64,000 nt of DNA from RGIG1934 sp045122895. GTDB taxonomy: Bacteria; Bacillota; Clostridia; Lachnospirales; Lachnospiraceae. The notes under the pieces are model-generated. The model ran no database searches. It had not been told where the DNA came from and saw nothing but the letters and a program-made list of their open reading frames with translations. Of this stretch, positions 8,350 through 16,283 are shown piece after piece. The stretch lies in assembly GCA_045122895.1 (NCBI GenBank), contig JBGVIE010000063.1, positions 1 to 64,000 on the forward strand. Direction: 5' to 3'. The position numbers and the translations under genes were made by a program. Within the stretch, counting starts at the first letter, position 1, and each line of letters starts with the position of its first letter.

Positions 8350-8801
8350 TATTCTTTTCCTCCATTATCCATCTGTTTTGAATCTAAATATCCCTGTAAA
8401 ATAAAAGCTGCCGCTATCTTATCTACGTAATTCTTTCTGTCCTCACGACGTATTCCGGCTTCCATCATAGTCTTATCCGCCGCAACAGTCGTAAGTCTTT
8501 CATCCCACATAATTACTTCAAGGCCTGTTCTTCTCTCCAACATGGCCTTGAACTCCATTGTTTTCTCTACTCTTGTACCTTCTGTATTGTTCATATTCTT
8601 AGGTAAACCTAATACGAGTGTGGTTACCTGATATTCCCTGATCAGCTCTTCAATTCTCGCAAGAGTCTTTCTTAACTTATTCTCAGACTCGCGTCTGATT
8701 ATCTCAAGGCTTTGCGCAGTAATTAAGAGGGTATCGCTAACCGCAACACCCACTGTCTTCGAGCCATAATCTAAGCCCATTATTCTCATTGCCGTACTCA
8801 C
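8349..8801 (-). CDS. ruvX: Putative Holliday junction resolvase / pre-16S rRNA nuclease RuvX (YqgF)
   Basis: 150-residue RNase H-fold nuclease of the YqgF family. The first catalytic Asp is in RIMGLDYGSKTVGVAVSD, the Glu-containing region is VLGLPKNMNNTEG, and the last acid is in MWDERLTTVAA. The family is implicated in 16S rRNA 5'-end maturation and possibly junction resolution. The track start is GTG at 8801; ATG at 8789 is the alternative because the ribosome binding site spacing is poor for both. It lies between ireB (11-base gap) and DUF1292 (1-base overlap). Confidence 0.88.
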   Translation of the reverse strand: MSTAMRIMGLDYGSKTVGVAVSDTLLITAQSLEIIRRESENKLRKTLARIEELIREYQVTTLVLGLPKNMNNTEGTRVEKTMEFKAMLERRTGLEVIMWDERLTTVAADKTMMEAGIRREDRKNYVDKIAAAFILQGYLDSKQMDNGGKE

Positions 8802-8812
8802 TATCCTTAAAA

Positions 8813-9076
8813 CTATTTCTTAAGCTTCGTATCAATATAATACTGTAATGCTTCTTCTATTAACTCATCACGCTCTACTCTCATAATCAGACTTCTGGCG
8901 TTATTATGGCTGGTAATATAAGTCGGATCACCGGACATAATATAACCTACAATCTGATTAACAGGGTTGTACCCCTTTTCAACAAGGGCTTCATAAACCT
9001 GTCTAAGTACATCAGAAACATCTAATGTCGCATCTATTTGTGCTTTAAAATATTGAGTATTACTTAAATTATTCAT
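8813..9076 (-). CDS. IreB-family regulatory phosphoprotein (DUF965)
   Basis: 87-residue protein of the IreB/YrzL family. The conserved core YEALVEKGYNPVNQIVGYIM, then SGDPTYITSHNNAR and the ERDELIEEALQYY end are visible. In Enterococcus faecalis IreB is phosphorylated by the PASTA kinase IreK and modulates cephalosporin resistance. Phosphorylatable threonines are present in the N-terminal stretch (SNTQ, DAT), but their use here is unknown. It begins the conserved trio with ruvX and DUF1292. Confidence 0.85.
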   Translation of the reverse strand: MNNLSNTQYFKAQIDATLDVSDVLRQVYEALVEKGYNPVNQIVGYIMSGDPTYITSHNNARSLIMRVERDELIEEALQYYIDTKLKK

Positions 9077-9135
9077 ATCTCTTCATGCCTTTCTTGTTCA
9101 CGTACCAAACTCGTACCTTTATTCTAATACATAAT

Positions 9136-10458
9136 TTACATTTCGGCAAGTAGAATTTGTTCTCCACTCTTTTCGTCAGTAATAAGCATTTTTCCTCTCA
9201 GTGTAACAATTGTATTCTCAAGATTTTCGTCACTTTCAAAAATAACTTTAACATACTCTTTGCTGTATCCTGTGTGGTACGCTTTTCCATTTACGCTTAT
9301 CATCTCTTCTACAAGCACCGACATCTCCCTGCCGATAAACTTCTCCTCGAATTCCCTGTGAAGTCTGTTCTGCAATGAAATAAGCTCATCACTTCTTGCA
9401 CTTTTAATTCTGTCATCCACCTGATTTTTCATAGAAGCAGCTACCGTTCCATTTCTTCTTGAATATTTAAAAATATGCATTTCTGCAAAATTGACCTTCT
9501 CTAAAAACTTCTCTGTATCTTTAAATTCCTCTTCTGTTTCCCCGGGGAATCCGACTATAACGTCAGTAGTAATAGCTGCATATGGAAATTTCCTTCTAAT
9601 CACTTCACATCTGTCGTAATATTCATCCGCTGAATATTTTCTGTTCATTCTCTTCAAAGTCTCATCGCATCCACTCTGCAACGACAGATGAAAATGCGGA
9701 CATATTTTATTATCGTCTGCAAGAGTCTCAATAAACTCATCATCTATAATTCTAGGTTCAAGGGAGCCAAGCCTGATTCTTTCGATTCCATCAATCTTTG
9801 AACATGCTTTTATAGCATCAATAAGTGTGACATCATCATCAAAATCCTTGCCATAAGAGCTCAGATGAATACCTGTAAGAACAATTTCTTTATAGCCTTT
9901 TTCTGCAAGTGCCTTAACTTCTCTTTCAATATCCTCCATAGCCCTGCTTCTCACTCTTCCTCTGGCATAAGGAATTATACAGTAACTGCAAAACTGATTA
10001 CATCCATCCTGAATCTTAATAAAGGCACGAACATGGTCGCTTGACTCATTAAAACATGAAGCCTCTTCATATTTATTGTCTTTTGCTATATCTATCACTC
10101 TGTCCGCATCTCTATGTGCAAAATAATCCTCAAGCACCTCAACAATGGTCTGTTTTCTGTTGTTACCTACCACGATATCAATCGCTTCATCTTTCTTTAG
10201 CTCTTCACCTGCCGCCTGCACATAACACCCAACTGCCACGACTACAGCCTCCGGATTCATTTTCTTCGCCTTGTGAAGCATCTGTCTTGATTTTCTGTCT
10301 GCTATATTGGTAACTGTACAGGTGTTAATTACATACACATCTGCTCCAGGTTCAAAGGGAACAATCTCATATCCATTGTCGGAGAGAAGCTTTGTCATAG
10401 CATCTGTTTCATATGAATTTACTTTACATCCCAAGTTGTGAAGTGCAACTTTCATCAT
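9136..10458 (-). CDS. mtaB: tRNA t6A37 methylthiotransferase MtaB
   Basis: 440-residue radical-SAM methylthiotransferase that converts t6A to ms2t6A at position 37 of ANN-decoding tRNAs. It has the three domains in order: UPF0004 with its cluster cysteines (HNLGCKVNSYE, NTCTVTN, VGCYVQ), radical SAM with CNQFCSYCIIPYARGR near residues 150-165, and a C-terminal TRAM-like domain (FIGREMSVLVEE). Two ATGs lie in tandem (10458 and 10455) behind AGAGGA; either could start. The promoter candidate TTGATA-16-TAAAAT (10501 to 10474, minus) overlaps the divergent promoter of the HPr-like gene. MiaB and RimO are excluded by the HNLGCKVN opening typical of MtaB. Confidence 0.92.
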   Translation of the reverse strand: MMKVALHNLGCKVNSYETDAMTKLLSDNGYEIVPFEPGADVYVINTCTVTNIADRKSRQMLHKAKKMNPEAVVVAVGCYVQAAGEELKKDEAIDIVVGNNRKQTIVEVLEDYFAHRDADRVIDIAKDNKYEEASCFNESSDHVRAFIKIQDGCNQFCSYCIIPYARGRVRSRAMEDIEREVKALAEKGYKEIVLTGIHLSSYGKDFDDDVTLIDAIKACSKIDGIERIRLGSLEPRIIDDEFIETLADDNKICPHFHLSLQSGCDETLKRMNRKYSADEYYDRCEVIRRKFPYAAITTDVIVGFPGETEEEFKDTEKFLEKVNFAEMHIFKYSRRNGTVAASMKNQVDDRIKSARSDELISLQNRLHREFEEKFIGREMSVLVEEMISVNGKAYHTGYSKEYVKVIFESDENLENTIVTLRGKMLITDEKSGEQILLAEM

Positions 10459-10487
10459 TTTTTCCTCTTTTCTATTTTATAAAAATA

Positions 10488-10516
10488 TTGACTTTTATCA
10501 ATTATAAATGTACTAT
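10488..10516 (+). promoter_or_regulatory. Promoter of the HPr-like gene
   Basis: TTGACT at 10488-10493, 17 bases, TACTAT at 10511-10516. Transcription would begin near 10523, leaving a leader of about 60 bases that ends in AGGAGG before the ATG at 10586. The opposite strand carries the mtaB promoter at nearly the same place. Confidence 0.6.
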
Positions 10517-10585
10517 ATATTTTGATAGCAGTATAGTTATATATATTGCTAGGAAGGTAAATTTGCAAAACAGGAGGTTATTAAA

Positions 10586-10819
10586 ATGAAAACAGTAAAA
10601 ATTAGTTTAAACTCAATCGATAAGGTAAAGGCATTTGTTAACGACATTACAAAGTTCGAATCTGATTTCGACTTAGTATCAGGCAGATATGTAATCGACG
10701 CAAAGTCAATCATGGGTATCTTCAGCTTAGATCTTTCAAAGACAATCGACTTAAACGTTCATGCAGAAGATAACATAGATGAAGTACTTGCAGTACTTAA
10801 GCCATACATAGTTGAATAG
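10586..10819 (+). CDS. HPr-like protein lacking the phosphorylatable histidine
   Basis: 77-residue protein with the beta-alpha-beta layout of HPr. The stretch YVIDAKSIMGIFSLDL corresponds to the regulatory Ser46 region (KSIMG is the HPr hallmark), and the C-terminal helix ends DEVLAVLKPY. At the place of the HPr active-site loop (G-L-H15-A-R-P) there is SLNSIDKVKAFV instead, with no His or Arg. It therefore cannot accept phosphate from enzyme I. A role as a Crh-like regulatory HPr, via serine phosphorylation or protein binding, is inferred. It is monocistronic, with its own promoter, a strong AGGAGG and a terminator. Confidence 0.8.
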   Translation: MKTVKISLNSIDKVKAFVNDITKFESDFDLVSGRYVIDAKSIMGIFSLDLSKTIDLNVHAEDNIDEVLAVLKPYIVE

Positions 10820-10838
10820 TTATTTAACTTAATTTTTA

Positions 10839-10869
10839 ACGAGTAGGTTTTCACCTACTCGTTTTTTTT
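10839..10869. terminator. Terminator between HPr-like gene and thiI
   Basis: ACGAGTAGGT and ACCTACTCGT pair perfectly (10 bp, four-base loop) and are followed on the plus strand by a T8 tract. On the minus strand the T-run is weaker, but the hairpin may also serve the convergent thiI operon. Confidence 0.85.
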
Positions 10870-10879
10870 CATTTATATA

Positions 10880-12067
10880 CTACTGTGCAATCACTACTTC
10901 CACTGATTCAATCGCTTCTTTTACAAGCTCATCAATCTTCTCTTCAAGCTTCCTCTCTGAAGAATTGATAACCTTTAAGTTTGGTTTTGTAACAGGGTGC
11001 TTTGCCACAAATATTGTACAGCAATCTTCATAAGGAAGTATTGATGTCTCATAAGTATTAATATCTACTGACACATCCACTATATCCTGTTTATCAAAAG
11101 CTATAAGCGGTCTATATACCGGAAGTGAACACACTTCATTGGTAGCAGCAAGACTGTGCATAGTCTGGCTTGCAACCTGTCCGATACTCTCACCTGTAAT
11201 AAGACCAAGACATCCCGATTCCCTGGCAAAGTGCTCTGCAATTCTCATCATATATCTTCTCATAATAATTGTGAGTTCTTCATGAGGACACTGTTCATAA
11301 ATATACAGTTGGATATCTGTAAAATTGACTATATTTAACTTAATCGGTCCTGAATATTTTGCCACAAGCTTTGCAAGGTCAACAACCTTCTGTTTTGCTC
11401 TTTCACTTGTATATGGTGGTGCGTGGAAATATGTAGCCTCGAGCTTAACTCCACGTTTTGAAATCATATATCCGGCAACAGGGCTGTCAATACCACCCGA
11501 TAAAAGAAGCATTGCTTTACCTGCTGTACCTATTGGCATTCCACCAGGTCCCTTAATCGTCTCTGAATAGATGTTAATCATCTCTCTGATTTCTACGTTG
11601 AGACTAATCTTTGGATTATGAACATCAACCTTTATCTCAGGGAACGCATCAAGAACAGCCTCTCCAAGATCCATATTGATTTCCTGCGAATTCTTCTCAT
11701 AATTCTTTCTTGCTCTTCTTGCAAACACTTTAAAAGTAGTATTCTTATCAGGATACATCTTATCCATATATTCAACTACCTGCTTTTTAAGATCCTCAAA
11801 GCCTTTATCTTCAATCTGAACAAGAGGACAAATTCCAACAATACCAAACACTCTTTTAAGCGCTTCTATTGTCTCGTCGTAATCATAATCGCCATCTGTT
11901 GTCACATAGATTCTTCCTGAAGTCTTGCTTACCTTGAATTCGCCATCTACATCCTTTAATGAATTCTCTATAGCTGCAACAAGGGCATCCTCAAAAATAT
12001 ATCTGTTTTTTCCTTTAACTCCAATCTCTGCGTATTTAATCAAAAACGCTTTAAACATTTTTTCCAT
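10880..12067 (-). CDS. thiI: tRNA 4-thiouridine synthase ThiI (short form)
   Basis: 395-residue protein with an N-terminal ferredoxin-like/THUMP region (about 1-165) and a PP-loop adenylation domain whose signature LLSGGIDSPVAGYMI lies near residues 187-201. There is no C-terminal rhodanese domain, as normal for Firmicutes ThiI. It activates U8 of tRNA for thiolation. The sulfur donor is most likely the cysteine desulfurase encoded one base upstream; such dedicated nifS-thiI pairs are known in Bacillus. AGGAG lies before the ATG at 12067. It is the last gene of the hrcA operon run. Confidence 0.93.
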   Translation of the reverse strand: MEKMFKAFLIKYAEIGVKGKNRYIFEDALVAAIENSLKDVDGEFKVSKTSGRIYVTTDGDYDYDETIEALKRVFGIVGICPLVQIEDKGFEDLKKQVVEYMDKMYPDKNTTFKVFARRARKNYEKNSQEINMDLGEAVLDAFPEIKVDVHNPKISLNVEIREMINIYSETIKGPGGMPIGTAGKAMLLLSGGIDSPVAGYMISKRGVKLEATYFHAPPYTSERAKQKVVDLAKLVAKYSGPIKLNIVNFTDIQLYIYEQCPHEELTIIMRRYMMRIAEHFARESGCLGLITGESIGQVASQTMHSLAATNEVCSLPVYRPLIAFDKQDIVDVSVDINTYETSILPYEDCCTIFVAKHPVTKPNLKVINSSERKLEEKIDELVKEAIESVEVVIAQ

Positions 12068-12068
12068 G

Positions 12069-13223
12069 CTATTTTCTCCTATATATTCTAAGTCTTCCCA
12101 TCAATTCTTCCATAGTTTCTATGGCATAATCAATTTCTTCCTTAGTGGTAAATACCGACAAGCTGAATCTGACGGTTGAATCGAGTAACTCTTTTTTCAC
12201 TCCTATCGCCTTAAGAGTCGCACTGACCGCCGGCTTGTTCGAGGAGCATGCACTTCCCGCCGATACATACACTCCTCTTTCTTCAAGAGCATGTAATAAT
12301 ACCTCACTTCTAATGCCCTCCACACTGACACTTATAATATGCGGAGCTCCTACACTTCCTTTTTTACTGTTAATCGTAACTCCTTCAAGTTCGCTGACTC
12401 TATCTATAAAATAATCTTTTAGCTCAGTTATTTTCTGATTTTCTGATTTTAAATCTTTATATATTTCTTTTACGGCCTGTGACAGTCCTGCTATTCCCGG
12501 CACGTTCTCTGTTCCTGAACGCATACCATTTTGCTGACCACCACCATAGATAATAGGCTTTACTTTTGTCTTCTCTTTGATGTATATAAATCCTACTCCC
12601 TTTGGTCCATGTATCTTGTGCGCACTTACCGACATCAAATCTATGTTAAGTCTCTTCGGCACAATATCTATTTTGCCAAATGCCTGAATGGCATCTACGT
12701 GAAAGAGAATCGACTTATTATATTCTTTAATTATCTTACCAATTTCTTCTATTGGTTCTATTGTTCCAATCTCATTGTTTACATACATAACCGATACAAG
12801 AATCGTATCCTCTCTTAAGGATTGTCTAAGAGATTCCAAATCAACCTTTCCTGTGTTATCAACAGGAAGATATGTAATCTCATATCCTAACCCTTCCAGG
12901 TATTTCATTGTAGCTGACACCGAAGCATGTTCAATCCCTGTAGTAATAATATGCTTTCCTGCTCTTTTGTTGGCTTCTGCCGCCCCAATCAACGCCATAT
13001 TGTTTGACTCTGAGCCACCTGAAGTAAAAATAATCTCTTTCTCTGTCGCCTTTAGGACTGATGCTATTGTTTTCCTTGCCTCTTTAACATAATTCTCTCC
13101 ACGCATCCCGAAAAGATGCATAGAAGATGGATTCCCGTAATCCTCCGACATCGTCTTTACAACGACGTCACGTACACTGTCAAACACTTTCGTTGTAGCC
13201 GAATTATCTAAATATGCTTCCAC
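12069..13223 (-). CDS. Cysteine desulfurase (NifS/IscS family)
   Basis: 384-residue PLP enzyme that removes sulfur from cysteine as an enzyme-bound persulfide. Visible are the N-terminus AYLDNSATTKV, the PLP lysine in SVSAHKIHGPKGVGF near residue 200, and the catalytic cysteine loop SAGSACSS near residues 318-325. The start is GTG at 13223, immediately after the rsmE stop. The next gene is thiI one base away, so it probably supplies sulfur for tRNA s4U. A general iron-sulfur role is possible, but no IscU lies nearby. Confidence 0.9.
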   Translation of the reverse strand: MEAYLDNSATTKVFDSVRDVVVKTMSEDYGNPSSMHLFGMRGENYVKEARKTIASVLKATEKEIIFTSGGSESNNMALIGAAEANKRAGKHIITTGIEHASVSATMKYLEGLGYEITYLPVDNTGKVDLESLRQSLREDTILVSVMYVNNEIGTIEPIEEIGKIIKEYNKSILFHVDAIQAFGKIDIVPKRLNIDLMSVSAHKIHGPKGVGFIYIKEKTKVKPIIYGGGQQNGMRSGTENVPGIAGLSQAVKEIYKDLKSENQKITELKDYFIDRVSELEGVTINSKKGSVGAPHIISVSVEGIRSEVLLHALEERGVYVSAGSACSSNKPAVSATLKAIGVKKELLDSTVRFSLSVFTTKEEIDYAIETMEELMGRLRIYRRK

Positions 13224-13973
13224 TTAATTGCCGTTCCTTTCTTCAATGCGAAACATAAGTACAGACAAAATCGCCATACCTGCCGTCTCTGTTCTAAGAA
13301 TTCTTTTTCCAAGTGATATACGCTTTGCTCCATTTTCAACTGCCATATCCACCTCTGATTTCTCAAAACCACCTTCCGGTCCGATAAAAATACCGACATT
13401 CATCCCTCCAGCAACCTTATCAACCGCTTCCTTAGTCTCTGTCATATCTTTAAAATTCTCATAGGGAATCAGATTTATATCGAAATCCTTTGCATATTCT
13501 ATGGCTTCCTTAAACGTCATAACACTGTGAATATTTGGAATTATACTTCTTCTGGACTGCTTTGCAGCGCTTTCAGAAATAGCTTTCCAACGCTTAAGTT
13601 TAGCATCTTCTTTCTTTTTGTCAAGCTTTACTATAGAACGGGCTGTGTTTACAGGGATTATCTCAAAACATCCAAGCTCTACTGCCTTTTGGATTATCAG
13701 CTCCATTTTATCACTCTTTGGCAATCCCTGAAACAGGTATAATCTGGCAGGCAATTCTGTACCTGAGAACTCCTCCGATACTATCAAAGCCTTAATTTCT
13801 TTGTCATCGATACCATCAATCCTGCACATATAGTCTTTTCCCTGTCCATCACTCACAAGAAGTTCTTCGCCAATTTTTACGCGGAGAACATTCTTCAAAT
13901 GATTAACATCACTACCTGTTATTGATATATATTTTTCATCAACACAATCTGGTGTAACAAAAAAATGATGCAT
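13224..13973 (-). CDS. rsmE: 16S rRNA m3U1498 methyltransferase RsmE
   Basis: 249-residue SPOUT-family methyltransferase modifying U1498 of 16S rRNA. It has the N-terminal PUA-like part (HHFFVTPDCV, HLKNVLRVKIGE), then the knot domain with KSDKMELIIQKAVELG, RWKAISESAAKQS and the SAM-binding IGPEGGFEKSE and LGKRILRTETA motifs. An AAAGGA site lies ahead of the ATG. The order prmA-rsmE after dnaJ is common in Clostridia. Confidence 0.93.
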   Translation of the reverse strand: MHHFFVTPDCVDEKYISITGSDVNHLKNVLRVKIGEELLVSDGQGKDYMCRIDGIDDKEIKALIVSEEFSGTELPARLYLFQGLPKSDKMELIIQKAVELGCFEIIPVNTARSIVKLDKKKEDAKLKRWKAISESAAKQSRRSIIPNIHSVMTFKEAIEYAKDFDINLIPYENFKDMTETKEAVDKVAGGMNVGIFIGPEGGFEKSEVDMAVENGAKRISLGKRILRTETAGMAILSVLMFRIEERNGN

Positions 13974-13999
13974 TTTAGTAATTCCTTTCGTTAATCAGT

Positions 14000-15013
14000 T
14001 CAACCTTTAACTGCTGTTATAGACACCCAGTCTCCATCTCTAGTAACTTCTGTAACTGTAAGTGCCGGATTTGTATTAACCGCTTCCATTACTTCCTGCT
14101 CTTTTGTGTTAATAATTCCTGAAGTGATGAGAGTCGCTCCTTTTTTCATATGAGGAACTATCACTTCCTGCAGTGGAATAATTACATCTGCAAGAATGTT
14201 CGCTACTACTATGTCATAACACTCATATCCTGTTCTATCCTGAATACCCTTATCTTCCAGGATATTTCCATCAAACACTGTGTATTTATTCATATCTATG
14301 CCGTTTACTTTGGCATTTTCAATAGTTGCCTTTGTCGCATCAGGATCAATATCTATCGCTGTTGCTTTGTCTGCTCCAAGCTTAAGACCTATAATAGATA
14401 AAATACCACTTCCACATCCAACATCAAGAAGATTAGTATCCTTATTCACATATTTTCTAAGCTGTCTTATGCATAGTCTTGTAGTCTCATGCATACCTGT
14501 TCCGAAAGCGATTCCTGGATCAATATCGATATACATACTGTGCTCGCTTCCCTCAGGAATCTCTTCCCATGTAGGTTTGATTAAAATATCATCCACATAA
14601 AACGGATGGAAATATGCTTTCCAGTTATTTATCCAGTCCTGATCTTCTGTCACACTCTTTGTAATATTCAATGTGCCAAGATCTACTATATCCTTCATAG
14701 TGTTTAGTTCTTCCATAAGGACTTCTAACAGTACTTCATCCCGAGTTATCGGGCAACGTTCTCCCACAACGCCCTCAGCTTCCTCGTCATCATCCGACAC
14801 TTCATGTAATTCTGTATAAAAGCTTATGTAAGCTTTCCCATCATCGAATTCAGGATCCGGCAAAATATCTACGAACATTTTTTTCTTATCCGCTTCGCTA
14901 AGCGGCATCTTATCTTCAACTTCCACACTTGTTATTCCAAGCTCGCCAAGTACGCTTGTAACAATTTCTTCAGCTTGCGTTGTGGTCTCAATAGTATATT
15001 TATTCCACTTCAT
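14000..15013 (-). CDS. prmA: Ribosomal protein L11 methyltransferase PrmA
   Basis: 337-residue SAM methyltransferase for ribosomal protein L11. Substrate-recognition domain in the first ~115 residues (MKWNKYTIETTTQAEE). Catalytic domain with DPGIAFGTGMHETTRLC, SAM motif NLLDVGCGSGILSI and NILADVI. The frame is open to 15025, but GGAG with six-base spacing favours the ATG at 15013. It follows dnaJ closely in the heat-shock operon. Confidence 0.92.
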   Translation of the reverse strand: MKWNKYTIETTTQAEEIVTSVLGELGITSVEVEDKMPLSEADKKKMFVDILPDPEFDDGKAYISFYTELHEVSDDDEEAEGVVGERCPITRDEVLLEVLMEELNTMKDIVDLGTLNITKSVTEDQDWINNWKAYFHPFYVDDILIKPTWEEIPEGSEHSMYIDIDPGIAFGTGMHETTRLCIRQLRKYVNKDTNLLDVGCGSGILSIIGLKLGADKATAIDIDPDATKATIENAKVNGIDMNKYTVFDGNILEDKGIQDRTGYECYDIVVANILADVIIPLQEVIVPHMKKGATLITSGIINTKEQEVMEAVNTNPALTVTEVTRDGDWVSITAVKG

Positions 15014-15027
15014 ATAAATCTCCATTC

Positions 15028-16200
15028 CTAGCCTTCAAATGTGTCTTTAAGCTTATCCATAAACCCTTTTTTCTTAGGCTTTGACTCTTTGTCAGACTCT
15101 TTTTTTGATTCCTCCAAAGTACCACCCATAGCGTCATCAAACGCTCTCAATGCCTCTTTCTGTTCGCTTGTAAGCTTCTCCGGCACCTTAACCACCAAAG
15201 TTACATAGTGGTCACCACGTACCTGTTTATTCTTAAGTGTAGGTACACCTTTTCCCTTTAATCTTATGCGTGTATCTGTCTGTGTTCCAGGCTTGATATT
15301 GAATAATACGTCACCGTCAATAGTCTTGATTTTGACATCTCCACCAAGTGCAGCCTGAGCAAATGATATTGGCGATGTGGAATACAAGTTATAATCCTGT
15401 CTCTGGAAAATAGGATGTCTTGACACTACTACCTCTACAAGTAAGTCTCCTCTTGGTCCACCATTTATACCCGGTTCTCCCTTGTCACGTATTCTGATAC
15501 TCTGACCATTGTCAATACCCGCAGGAATCGAAACTGAAATCTTCTTTCTGTTGCTGATATATCCGGTTCCATAGCAGTCAGGACACTTCTCTTTAACCAC
15601 TTTACCTGTACCGTTACAATCCGGACAACTCTGAACATTTCTTACCATTCCAAACAGTGACTGTTGTGTGTATACAACCTGACCTTTACCGCCACACTTT
15701 GAACAGGTCTCAGGAGATGTTCCAGGCTTAGCACCTGTTCCGTTACATTTTGAACATGTATCCTTCAGGGTAAGCTCAATTTCCTTCTCACAACCAAATA
15801 CTGCCTCTTCGAAAGTAACCCTGACACTGGTTCTGATATTTGCACCCTTTTGTGGTCCGTTGTTCTGTCTTCTTCTGCCACCACCAAAGATATCTCCAAA
15901 CATATCTCCAAATATGTCGCCCATATCGCTAAAATCAAAGCCGCCAAATCCTCCGGCTCCGCCACCGCCATTTTCAAACGCAGCATGGCCAAACTGGTCA
16001 TACTGTCTTCTCTTCTCCGGATCACTAAGTACTGCATATGCTTCTGAAGCTTCTTTGAACTTAGCCTCTGCCTCTGCATCTCCCGGATTAGTATCAGGAT
16101 GATATTTTTTCGCAAGTACTCTGTACGCTTTTTTTAAGGCGGCGTCATCTGCATTCTTATCGACACCAAGCACCTCATAATAATCTCTTTTATCAGCCAT
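15028..16200 (-). CDS. dnaJ: Chaperone DnaJ (Hsp40)
   Basis: 390-residue type I J-protein. J domain at residues 1-70 with the HPD tripeptide (AKKYHPDTN), Gly/Phe-rich linker (GGGGAGGFGGFDF), four CxxCxGxG zinc repeats (CSKCNGTG, CSKCGGKG, CPDCNGTG, CPDCYGTG) and the C-terminal substrate domain. It delivers clients to DnaK and stimulates its ATPase. The reading frame is open to 16260, but GGAG with good spacing and homology fix the start at MADKRDYYEVL (16200). It lies between dnaK and prmA. Confidence 0.96.
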   Translation of the reverse strand: MADKRDYYEVLGVDKNADDAALKKAYRVLAKKYHPDTNPGDAEAEAKFKEASEAYAVLSDPEKRRQYDQFGHAAFENGGGGAGGFGGFDFSDMGDIFGDMFGDIFGGGRRRQNNGPQKGANIRTSVRVTFEEAVFGCEKEIELTLKDTCSKCNGTGAKPGTSPETCSKCGGKGQVVYTQQSLFGMVRNVQSCPDCNGTGKVVKEKCPDCYGTGYISNRKKISVSIPAGIDNGQSIRIRDKGEPGINGGPRGDLLVEVVVSRHPIFQRQDYNLYSTSPISFAQAALGGDVKIKTIDGDVLFNIKPGTQTDTRIRLKGKGVPTLKNKQVRGDHYVTLVVKVPEKLTSEQKEALRAFDDAMGGTLEESKKESDKESKPKKKGFMDKLKDTFEG

Positions 16201-16283
16201 AATAATCTCCATTTCTAAAAAATCCCACAAATCGACAGTGGTATCCCACTGTCGACTCATGTGTTAATATATATATGCTATCT

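Noticed and set aside
16201..16260. 20-residue N-terminal extension of DnaJ
   Set aside because: DnaJ proteins begin with the J domain; GGAG precedes the internal ATG at 16200.
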